9,316 nucleotides of DNA, from NCBI GenBank assembly GCA_902803035.1, contig CADCON010000189.1, positions 1-9,316 on the forward strand. The letters are read 5' to 3'. The notes beneath the pieces were generated by a model. It was not told the origin of the DNA, did no database searches, and saw only the letters and a program-made list of their open reading frames with translations. Position numbers and translations under genes: made by a program. The stretch is from an uncultured Ruminococcus sp. GTDB lineage: Bacteria > Bacillota > Clostridia > Oscillospirales > Acutalibacteraceae. Shown piece by piece: positions 1 through 6,220 of the stretch. The first letter of the stretch is position 1; each line of letters opens with the position of its first letter.

Positions 1-216
1 GACATCGTCTCCAGGGGCTTTGTCTACGTGCGCGACGCGGAACCGCTGCTTGACGAGGCGAGAAGGCTCGCCGCCGACGCGCTGGAAGACTGCTTCGACG
101 AAGGAATACGCGAATGGAGCGTCATCAAGAACAGGGTGCGTGACGATCTTTCCAAATTCATCTATGAGCGCACCAAGAGAAGCCCCATGATTCTTCCGAT
201 CATTATGGAAGTCTGA
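1..216 (+). CDS. rnj: Ribonuclease J, C-terminal end (partial, 5' end outside window)
   Basis: The open frame enters from the left edge and ends at TGA 214-216, giving the last 71 residues. Seen: it opens with DIVSRGFVYV, followed by a mostly helical tail with REWSVIKNRVRDDL and a terminal SPMILPIIMEV. The SRGFVYV block, the W..IK..VR..L pattern and the PMILPII(M/L)EV ending are typical of the C-terminal domain of RNase J. This metallo-beta-lactamase/beta-CASP enzyme degrades and matures mRNA and rRNA in the cytoplasm, with 5'-3' exonuclease and endonuclease activity. The catalytic residues lie outside the window, so activity cannot be judged. I cannot tell an rnjA-type from an rnjB-type paralogue from this tail, so the symbol is generic. 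It reads into gdpP with an 84-base gap and no obvious terminator, so cotranscription is likely. Confidence 0.88.
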   Translation, partial: DIVSRGFVYVRDAEPLLDEARRLAADALEDCFDEGIREWSVIKNRVRDDLSKFIYERTKRSPMILPIIMEV

Positions 217-223
217 TGAAGGT

Positions 224-272
224 GCGTCCGGACTGTTACTGAGCCGTGTCTGAGCAATCAGACGCCGGACGC
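224..272 (+). other. Nested hairpin between RNase J and gdpP
   Basis: GCGTCCGG at 224-231 is perfectly complementary to CCGGACGC at 265-272. Inside it, GTCTGA (248-253) pairs with TCAGAC (258-263) around a GCAA loop, which fits the stable GNRA tetraloop type. No T-run follows, so this is not a standard intrinsic terminator. It may stabilise or mark a processing point in an rnj-gdpP transcript, or shape the gdpP leader; that role is inference. The pairing itself is read directly. Confidence 0.6.
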
Positions 273-300
273 GGTCAATTACTGCCAGGGTGGTGGATAA

Positions 301-2304
301 ATGAAAAACGATAAATACTGGCTGCTTTCGCCCTATTCCTATATCCAGTTTGGATTGATGCTCCTGCTGCTGCTGCTGATTTTGTTGATGAAGCCCGGTT
401 GGGGACTGAAGATTCTGGCCATCATTATCTGTCTGATGGCGTTCGGGCTGGCCATGCTGTTCTCCGGAGCGATCAGGCAAAGCGTGTATCGCTATGTGCT
501 TCATATTTCCAATTATCTGGACACAACCAAAAGGGATTCGCTCAACAATATCCCGCTTCCGGTTGTGACTGTCACGGGTGAAGGCGAAATCGTCTGGTAT
601 AACGAGCTTTTCCGCGATGTCATCCTTCTGGGAGCCGACGCGCAGGGCGTCAATCTACCGCGCGTGTTCAAGGGATTTGACGAGGAATTGCTTCAAGCCG
701 GCAACCGGTTTGAGATAAAGAAGGATAAAAAGGTTTATGCGGTTTCAATCGGAATGCATGAGCTGGAAGGATCTGCGCTTTTCGTGATGTATTTCAATGA
801 CATCACCGAGCTGAAGCGGACAGAAGCGTTGTATGGCGCGAGCCGGCCGTCGGTAATGCTGATTGTGTTCGACAACGAGGAGGAGCTTCTCAAGGTGCGG
901 GAGAATGAGCGGGTGCGCGTCATTTCCGCGCTCGAAGCGCTTCTGAGCAAATGGGTGGCGGATTACAACTGCATATCCAGAATCAACGCCCGCGACCGCA
1001 GCTTTATCATGGTCGAGGAGCAGTATCTGCAAAAGATTATTCAGTCGCGCTTTTCAGTGCTGAATGACGCGCGTAAGATTATCATCGAAGGCGGCAATCC
1101 CGTTACGCTTTCCATCGGCGTGGGGCGCGGCGGAGAGAATTTCAGCGAGTGCGAATACTGGGCGAATCAGGCTCTTGAAATGGCGCTCGGACGCGGCGGC
1201 GATCAGGTAGCTGTCAAGGACGCGGACGGATATTCTTTCTTCGGCGGCGTGTCAAAATCAGTAGAGAAGCAGAGCAAGGTGCGGAGCAGAGTCATCGCTC
1301 AGGCGCTGGTGGAGCTTATCAATACAGCCGACAAGTGCTTCGTGATGGGGCATAGATTCTCTGACCTTGACGCCATCGGATCCGCCATCGGAATGGCGGC
1401 GATCATTGACGCCCTGCAAAAGGATACAGATCACACGGTCAGCATTGTGGTGGATGAAACCGCCACAATGGCGCAGCCGCTCATCGATTCCTACAGGGAA
1501 ACGCGGGAGATCAATTGGTTCATTACCCCCGACGACGCGTTGGATGCCATGACGGATCACTCGCTTCTCATTATCGTTGATACGCATTCTCCCGAAGTCA
1601 TTGAGAGCAAGGCGGTATATAATGCCGCTTCCACGGTGGTCATCATCGATCATCACAGGCTGTCTGTCAAGAAAATTCAGAATTCCGTGATTTTCTTCCA
1701 CGAGCCTTATGCTTCATCAACCTGCGAAATGGTGACCGAGCTTGCGCCGTATATGCATGAAACGGCCATTGCCCGTCCGGAAGCGGAAGCCCTGCTCTCC
1801 GGAATCATGCTGGACACCAAGAGCTTCGTGTTGAAAACCGGCGCGAGAACCTTTGAAGCCGCCGCCTATCTCAGGCGAAGGGGCGCAGACACCATTGAGG
1901 TCAAACGGTTCTTCTCCGGTTCGCTCCAGACATACATCGAAAAATCACAGCTTGTTTCATCGGCCAGGCTGTACGGCGACTGCGCCATTTCCGCCGCTTC
2001 GGAAGAGGTGGAGGGCATCAGGGTTATCGCGTCTCAGGCGGCCGACGAATTGCTGAACATAAACGGCGTGACGGCGTCATTCGTGCTGTACGTGATGGGC
2101 AATCAGATCAATATCTCCGCTCGCTCGCTCGGCAAATTCAATGTCCAGCTCGTCATGGAAAAACTGGGCGGCGGCGGACATATGACAATGGCGGCCGCAC
2201 AGCTCGCCGACGTCACGCTTGACAACGCGATCGAACAATTGCAGGCGGCGATAGATGAATTCCGCACCGAACAGGTTCAGAAGCCTTCGCCCGCCGCCAA
2301 CTGA
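301..2304 (+). CDS. gdpP: Cyclic-di-AMP phosphodiesterase GdpP (YybT-type, membrane-bound DHH/DHHA1)
   Basis: The 667-residue protein matches the usual GdpP length and domain order. Two hydrophobic segments (about residues 15-30 and 36-54) anchor it in the membrane. A PAS-like domain follows (about 80-172), then a degenerate GGDEF domain (about 180-325) in which the signature is replaced by ARDRSF near 230-235 while LSIGVG is kept. The DHH domain shows GHRFSDLDAIG (H351, D355, D357), IIVDTH and the D450-H451-H452 triad. The DHHA1 end carries GGGGH (623-627). All metal-binding motifs look intact. Known for the family: it hydrolyses c-di-AMP to pApA, (p)ppGpp inhibits the DHH activity, and the PAS domain can bind heme. 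The ATG at 301 is preceded by a G-rich AGGGTGGTGG stretch. rplI follows after 18 bases, the same gdpP-rplI-helicase order as in Bacillus, so one transcript is likely. Confidence 0.96.
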   Translation: MKNDKYWLLSPYSYIQFGLMLLLLLLILLMKPGWGLKILAIIICLMAFGLAMLFSGAIRQSVYRYVLHISNYLDTTKRDSLNNIPLPVVTVTGEGEIVWYNELFRDVILLGADAQGVNLPRVFKGFDEELLQAGNRFEIKKDKKVYAVSIGMHELEGSALFVMYFNDITELKRTEALYGASRPSVMLIVFDNEEELLKVRENERVRVISALEALLSKWVADYNCISRINARDRSFIMVEEQYLQKIIQSRFSVLNDARKIIIEGGNPVTLSIGVGRGGENFSECEYWANQALEMALGRGGDQVAVKDADGYSFFGGVSKSVEKQSKVRSRVIAQALVELINTADKCFVMGHRFSDLDAIGSAIGMAAIIDALQKDTDHTVSIVVDETATMAQPLIDSYRETREINWFITPDDALDAMTDHSLLIIVDTHSPEVIESKAVYNAASTVVIIDHHRLSVKKIQNSVIFFHEPYASSTCEMVTELAPYMHETAIARPEAEALLSGIMLDTKSFVLKTGARTFEAAAYLRRRGADTIEVKRFFSGSLQTYIEKSQLVSSARLYGDCAISAASEEVEGIRVIASQAADELLNINGVTASFVLYVMGNQINISARSLGKFNVQLVMEKLGGGGHMTMAAAQLADVTLDNAIEQLQAAIDEFRTEQVQKPSPAAN

Positions 2305-2308
2305 TAGA

Positions 2309-2313
2309 AAGGA
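2309..2313 (+). promoter_or_regulatory. Ribosome binding site that sets the rplI start
   Basis: AAGGA at 2309-2313 lies 9 bases before TTG 2323, a normal spacing. It directly abuts ATG 2314, leaving no spacer, so that ATG is unlikely to be used. This supports the TTG start. Confidence 0.75.
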
Positions 2314-2322
2314 ATGATTCAA

Positions 2323-2769
2323 TTGAAGGTAATATTAAGTCAGGATGTCAAAGGAACAGGAAAAAAAGGCGATCTGGTGAATGTTTCAGACGGCTTTGCG
2401 AGGAATTATCTCTTTCCGCGCAAGCTGGCGGTTGAAGCCAGCGCGCAGGCGTTGAGCGAAAAGAGCAACCGCGAAAGCGCCGCCGCCTTCCGCCTTGCCG
2501 AGGAAAAGGCGGCAGCGGAGGCGAAGAAGGCAAAGATTCACGGCAAAACCATTAAAATCATCGGCAAGGCCGGCCAGAGCGGAAAGCTGTTTGGCTCTAT
2601 CACCCCAAAGGAAATCGTGGAAGTCCTCAGAACGCAGTACGGTCTGGAGCTTGACAAGAAGAAGGTCACGCTTCACTCTGATATCAAGACCTTCGGCACA
2701 TTCTCCTGCGAGGTCAAATTGTACACCGGAATTGTGGCGGAAGTGACCATTGAAGTGGTGAAAGAATAA
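2323..2769 (+). CDS. rplI: 50S ribosomal protein L9
   Basis: From TTG 2323 the protein is 148 residues and begins MKVILSQDVKGTGKKG, the canonical L9 start. An in-frame ATG at 2314 would add three residues, but it has no spacing from the ribosome binding site. Seen: the N-terminal 23S rRNA-binding domain with the L9 signature around residues 13-36 (GKKGDLVNV, GFARNYLFP), a long Ala/Lys/Glu-rich connecting helix (about 40-75), and a C-terminal domain with GKLFGSIT (87-94). The length fits the family (about 147-150). L9 sits at the base of the L1 stalk and helps limit frameshifting and ribosome collisions. It lies between gdpP and dnaB as in other Firmicutes and is probably cotranscribed with gdpP. 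The start is inferred; the product is certain. Confidence 0.95.
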   Translation: MKVILSQDVKGTGKKGDLVNVSDGFARNYLFPRKLAVEASAQALSEKSNRESAAAFRLAEEKAAAEAKKAKIHGKTIKIIGKAGQSGKLFGSITPKEIVEVLRTQYGLELDKKKVTLHSDIKTFGTFSCEVKLYTGIVAEVTIEVVKE

Positions 2770-2771
2770 TA

Positions 2772-2813
2772 GCTTTACACGCTTTGAATGTGTAAAGCCG
2801 ATGGGCGTTACAC
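2772..2813 (+). other. Two mutually exclusive hairpins in the rplI-dnaB gap
   Basis: GCTTTACAC (2772-2780) pairs perfectly with GTGTAAAGC (2790-2798) over a 9-base loop. The second arm can instead pair downstream: GTGTAA (2790-2795) with TTACAC (2808-2813), plus inner GCC (2797-2799) with GGC (2804-2806) around a GATG loop. There is no T-run, so neither form is a clear terminator. Which form occurs, and whether it affects dnaB expression, is unknown. Confidence 0.55.
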
Positions 2814-2856
2814 AGAGAAACTGTCAGGAAATTAACGGGAAAGGTGGCGGACAACA

Positions 2857-4224
2857 GTGGAAAACATCGGCAGCGTCGACACGGAAAGGACCAGCGTCCT
2901 TCCTGCCAGCAATGAAGCCGAGCAATCGCTTCTCGGCGCGGTACTGCTTGATGCCGAGTGCCTGAACAGGGTGCTTGACGTCGTCCGTCCCGAGTACTTT
3001 TACAACGAAAACCATCGTGAGATATTCTCCGCGATGCACCGACTCTTCCGATCCGGGTCGCCGGTGGATATTATCACGGTTCTCAATGAGCTGGTCGGAA
3101 TAGGCGTTTTCACGGAGGAAACGGGCAAGCAATATCTCTTCACGCTGGCTAATCTGGTTCCGTCGGTGTCCAATGTCGAAGCGTACGCGGAAATCATCCG
3201 TGAAAAGTACGAAATGCGCGCGCTCATTCTCGCGGCGAAGGAAATCATCGTCGACGCGTCGGATGAAACCAACGACCCGCGCATTGTGCTCGACCGGTCG
3301 GAGCAGCGCATTTATGAAATCGCCAATTCCAGAGGCAGTCAGGGGCTGAAGCCCATTTCCGAAGTGCTGATCGACGCCTACGATCATCTGATGCTGATGA
3401 CTTCGGACCGGCGGGATGAATTTGTCGGCACACCGACCGGCATCAGGACGCTTGACGACACCATTGCGGGACTGAACAAATCCGACCTCATTCTTCTGGC
3501 GGCGCGACCCGGCATGGGCAAAACCAGTTTTGCGCTGAATATTGCCCGTAATGTCGCTCTTGTCCACCGTCGCAAGGTTGCCTTTTTCTCGCTGGAAATG
3601 ACCCGTGAGCAGCTCGCTCTCAGGATGCTATCCACGGAATCGGGCGTAGAGGGCTACAAGCTGCGCGACGGGCGCATCAGTCCTGATGAATGGGTCAGGC
3701 TCTCGCAGGCGGCGTCAGAGCTTCATGACTCGCCGATTTTCATCGACGAAGCGGGAAATATCTCGGTCACTGAAATGAAGGCAAAGCTTCGCAGACTCGG
3801 CGACGTGGGATTGGTGGTCATCGACTACCTTCAGCTCATGGGCAACGGCAAGATTGCCAACCGCGTGCAGGAGGTTTCGGAAATCACCAGAGGTCTGAAA
3901 ATCCTTGCCAAGGAGCTGATGGTGCCGGTTCTCTGCCTGTCGCAGCTCAACCGCGCCACCGAATCCCGCACGGGTCATAAGCCGATGCTTTCCGACCTGC
4001 GTGATTCAGGCTCCATTGAGCAGGACGCGGACATCATATTGTTCCTCTACCGTGAGGGCTATTACCAGCAGTCGGAAGCGAAGAAGGACGAGGAGATAGA
4101 CCAGACCCGCGCCATCTGTATGGTAGCCAAGAACCGCCACGGCAGCACCTGTGAGATTCCGCTTCACTGGTCAGGCGCGACCACCAGATTTACCGCCGCG
4201 GAGGAAACCTATGCTGGAGGATAA
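2857..4224 (+). CDS. dnaB: Replicative DNA helicase DnaB
   Basis: This 455-residue protein is the ring helicase that unwinds DNA at the fork (called DnaC in Bacillus). Seen: an N-terminal helical domain beginning at LPASNEAEQSLLGAVLLD (about 15-32), a linker near 155-190, then the RecA-like motor. Walker A is ARPGMGKTS (216-224), followed by FFSLEM; Walker B is VVIDYLQLM (320-328), followed by LSQLNR (361-366), then LRDSGSIEQDADII and VAKNRHG. All the motor motifs look intact, and no intein interrupts the P-loop, a frequent intein site in this family. The GTG start is preceded by a purine-rich AAAGGTGGCGG about 10 bases upstream. Its tail overlaps tilS by 14 bases, which suggests translational coupling. 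The length matches the family (about 450). Confidence 0.96.
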   Translation: MENIGSVDTERTSVLPASNEAEQSLLGAVLLDAECLNRVLDVVRPEYFYNENHREIFSAMHRLFRSGSPVDIITVLNELVGIGVFTEETGKQYLFTLANLVPSVSNVEAYAEIIREKYEMRALILAAKEIIVDASDETNDPRIVLDRSEQRIYEIANSRGSQGLKPISEVLIDAYDHLMLMTSDRRDEFVGTPTGIRTLDDTIAGLNKSDLILLAARPGMGKTSFALNIARNVALVHRRKVAFFSLEMTREQLALRMLSTESGVEGYKLRDGRISPDEWVRLSQAASELHDSPIFIDEAGNISVTEMKAKLRRLGDVGLVVIDYLQLMGNGKIANRVQEVSEITRGLKILAKELMVPVLCLSQLNRATESRTGHKPMLSDLRDSGSIEQDADIILFLYREGYYQQSEAKKDEEIDQTRAICMVAKNRHGSTCEIPLHWSGATTRFTAAEETYAGG

Positions 4225-5605
4225 ATGCCGGGACGCCATCCGGCGGTATTCAATGATTTCACCCGGCGGCAGCGTGGTGGTCGGATTGTCCGGGGGCGCG
4301 GATTCCTGCGCGCTGCTGCATTTCCTGTGCGCGCTGCGCGATGAATGGGAGCTGCGAATGGCAGCGGTTCATGTCAATCACCTGATCCGGGGAGAGGAAG
4401 CGGAAAGGGACGCGGCTTTTGCGGAGGCATTCTGCCGGAATCTCGGCGTGGATTTTCTTCTGTACAGGCGCGATGTCCCCGCCTTAGCCAAGGAAAAGGG
4501 GATCGGGCTGGAGCAGTGCGGAAGGGAAGTCCGGTATGCCGTTCTCTCGAAGGAGGCGGACAGACTCGGCGCCAGAATCGCCACGGCTCACACGCTTTCC
4601 GACTCCGCCGAAACGGTTCTCTTTCACCTGATAAGGGGCTGCTCCGTCAGCGGACTGAAGGGAATCCCCCCGGTGAGAGGAAGCATTATCCGTCCGTTAA
4701 TTCTCTGTGAGCGGGCGGATGTCGAGGACTATTGCCGGAGAGCCGGCATAGCCTATATGACAGACTCCACCAATTTTTCGACGGATTATGCCCGAAACAG
4801 GATCCGGCTGCGGATACTTCCGTTGATGCGTGAGATGAATCCTTCCGTTGTCAGTGCCATCGGCAGGCTTGCGGAATCCGCCCGCCTTGACGACGAATAT
4901 CTGAACGCGGAAGCGGAGCGGGCGGTGAAGCAGTATCTCGAAGAGGGAAATCCGGCGGGGCTGTTTCAGTGTGATCAACCGGTTCTCAGCCGTGCGCTTG
5001 TCAGAATCTGCGCGGTCAGACTGCGTATCTGTCCCGAGCAGAAACACATTTCGGCAATGATGGAATGCATCGGCAGGGGAGAAGGGAGCGTCAACCTTCC
5101 GGGAAACAATGTCTTCAGGCTGAGAAATCATTCCGTTGCTTTTGAAAGAATCCTTCCGGCGTCCACCTCCGGCCTGTCCTATGAAGGATGGGAAACGCCG
5201 TTTTGTCCGGGGGAAATCATCACGCCTGCCGGGCAGAGAATGATTTGTCAGGTGATGGACAAAAAAAACTATCATCTTCTTTGTAAAAATGATCGTAATG
5301 TCTTTAAAAATTGTCTGGATTATGATAAAATAATGAATGCGGTATTCCGGTTCCGCAGAGAAGGCGATTCTTTTCATCAGGCGGGCAGAAATGGTTCAAA
5401 ATCATTAAAGAAGCTTTTTAACGAAACGAAAATCCCGCCCGGAGTACGCAGCATTCTTCCGATATTGGAATCGGGCGGCTGTATCGCGTGGATTGGCGGC
5501 ATAGGGACGGCCGAATCATTCAAGGTAACAGGCACCACAAAAAGGGTGCTTTATATAAACGCAGATTTGCGGGACATAATTAATCGGGGAGGGCTTTTTC
5601 AATGA
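4211..5605 (+). CDS. tilS: tRNA(Ile)-lysidine synthase TilS
   Basis: The enzyme uses ATP and lysine to change C34 of the tRNA-Ile CAU anticodon to lysidine, so it reads AUA instead of AUG; it is essential in most bacteria. Seen in the 464-residue product: the PP-loop SGGADS (27-32) in GLSGGADSCALLH, HVNHLIRG (54-61), TAHTLSDSAETVLFHLIRG, and TDSTNFSTDYARNRIR. A C-terminal domain has RREGDSFHQAG, KSLKKLFNETKIP and a final KRVLYI. The length fits the long, Bacillus-like form. I chose ATG 4211, inside the dnaB end, because GGAGGA (4200-4205) lies 5 bases before it and it places the PP-loop at the usual distance from the N-terminus; a GTG at 4151 would add 20 residues of dnaB-overlapping sequence. 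It runs into hpt through an ATGA overlap. Confidence 0.95.
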   Translation: MLEDKCRDAIRRYSMISPGGSVVVGLSGGADSCALLHFLCALRDEWELRMAAVHVNHLIRGEEAERDAAFAEAFCRNLGVDFLLYRRDVPALAKEKGIGLEQCGREVRYAVLSKEADRLGARIATAHTLSDSAETVLFHLIRGCSVSGLKGIPPVRGSIIRPLILCERADVEDYCRRAGIAYMTDSTNFSTDYARNRIRLRILPLMREMNPSVVSAIGRLAESARLDDEYLNAEAERAVKQYLEEGNPAGLFQCDQPVLSRALVRICAVRLRICPEQKHISAMMECIGRGEGSVNLPGNNVFRLRNHSVAFERILPASTSGLSYEGWETPFCPGEIITPAGQRMICQVMDKKNYHLLCKNDRNVFKNCLDYDKIMNAVFRFRREGDSFHQAGRNGSKSLKKLFNETKIPPGVRSILPILESGGCIAWIGGIGTAESFKVTGTTKRVLYINADLRDIINRGGLFQ

Positions 5606-6138
5606 CCAACGAATTGGAGAAGTATATCGACAGAGTTTTGTATTCAGAGGACGACATAAAGGCGATGGTACAGAAGGTCGCCGCGCGGATTAACGAGGAT
5701 TACGCGGGACGCAAGCCGCTCCTGGTCGCGCTGCTCAAGGGGGCGGTCATTTTCTCGGCAGACCTGATGCGCGCGCTCATCATCGACTGCGAAATTGATT
5801 TTATGAAGGTATCCAGCTATTCCGGCACACAGTCTACCGGCGTCATCAACATCATCAACGACCTTGGCTGCGACATCGCGGGCCGCAATGTCATCATTGT
5901 CGAGGATATCATTGACACGGGACTGACCCTCTACAAGCTGAAAGAACTGCTGGAGAGCCGCCATCCCGCGAGCCTGAAAATCTGCACCCTCCTGGATAAG
6001 CCTTCGGGACGGAAGGCGGATGTGTATGCCGATTATATCGGCGGAACGGTGGGGAAAGAGTTTATTGTGGGATATGGACTGGATTACGATGAGAAATTCC
6101 GCAACCTTCCTTATATAGGCGTTATGAGGAATTCATGA
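5602..6138 (+). CDS. hpt: Hypoxanthine phosphoribosyltransferase
   Basis: This 178-residue cytoplasmic enzyme joins hypoxanthine (and usually guanine) to PRPP to make IMP or GMP in purine salvage. Seen: the PPi-binding loop ALLKGAVIF (LLKG at 44-47), KVSSYSGT, the PRPP-binding signature VEDIIDTG (100-107), LLDKPSGRK, and the C-terminal GYGLDYDEKFRNLPYIGV, all canonical. The length is normal (about 175-185). The ATG shares its last bases with the tilS stop (ATGA), and GGGGAGGG at 5586-5593 is a strong ribosome binding site 8 bases upstream, so translation is probably coupled to tilS but independently strong. Known: Hpt of several Firmicutes is inhibited by (p)ppGpp. Also known from Bacillus: TilS and Hpt were reported to act together as an activator of ftsH, the next gene here. 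Confidence 0.95.
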   Translation: MTNELEKYIDRVLYSEDDIKAMVQKVAARINEDYAGRKPLLVALLKGAVIFSADLMRALIIDCEIDFMKVSSYSGTQSTGVINIINDLGCDIAGRNVIIVEDIIDTGLTLYKLKELLESRHPASLKICTLLDKPSGRKADVYADYIGGTVGKEFIVGYGLDYDEKFRNLPYIGVMRNS

Positions 6139-6177
6139 ATTCTGCCATTTATTAACACAAATGTAATATTTTTGCTG

Positions 6178-6183
6178 TATAAT
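6178..6183 (+). promoter_or_regulatory. Candidate ftsH promoter, -10 box
   Basis: A perfect TATAAT lies in the 82-base AT-rich hpt-ftsH gap, 37 bases before the TTG start. At 16-18 base spacing I see no good -35 (ACACAA region); the nearest partial match, TTAACA at 6152-6157, is 20 bases away. This suggests a weak or activator-dependent promoter, in addition to read-through from hpt, since no terminator separates the genes. Confidence 0.5.
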
Positions 6184-6207
6184 ATTTGGGTCTTTTAATC
6201 AATCGTT

Positions 6208-6212
6208 AGGAG
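6208..6212 (+). promoter_or_regulatory. Ribosome binding site that sets the ftsH start
   Basis: AGGAG at 6208-6212 is 8 bases before TTG 6221. The in-frame GTG at 6212-6214 overlaps the AGGAG itself and cannot be served by it, so the TTG is the likely start. Confidence 0.75.
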
Positions 6213-6220
6213 TGGCTTAT

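Noticed and set aside
217..300. A c-di-AMP (ydaO-type) riboswitch before gdpP
   Set aside because: The 84-base gap is too short, and none of the conserved ydaO sequence blocks is present.
2824..3567. A 247-codon minus-strand open frame opposite dnaB
   Set aside because: It lies over conserved dnaB codons and crosses the gene start. No family motif is seen, so it is an antisense shadow.
4151..4210. A GTG start for tilS 20 codons upstream
   Set aside because: It is deep inside dnaB and adds residues absent from TilS. ATG 4211 has GGAGGA at suitable spacing and the normal distance to the PP-loop.
5261..5269. An A-AAA-AAC slippery sequence in tilS as a programmed frameshift
   Set aside because: A -1 shift meets a stop within a few codons, and the zero frame continues into a complete TilS C-terminal domain. 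No stimulating structure is evident.
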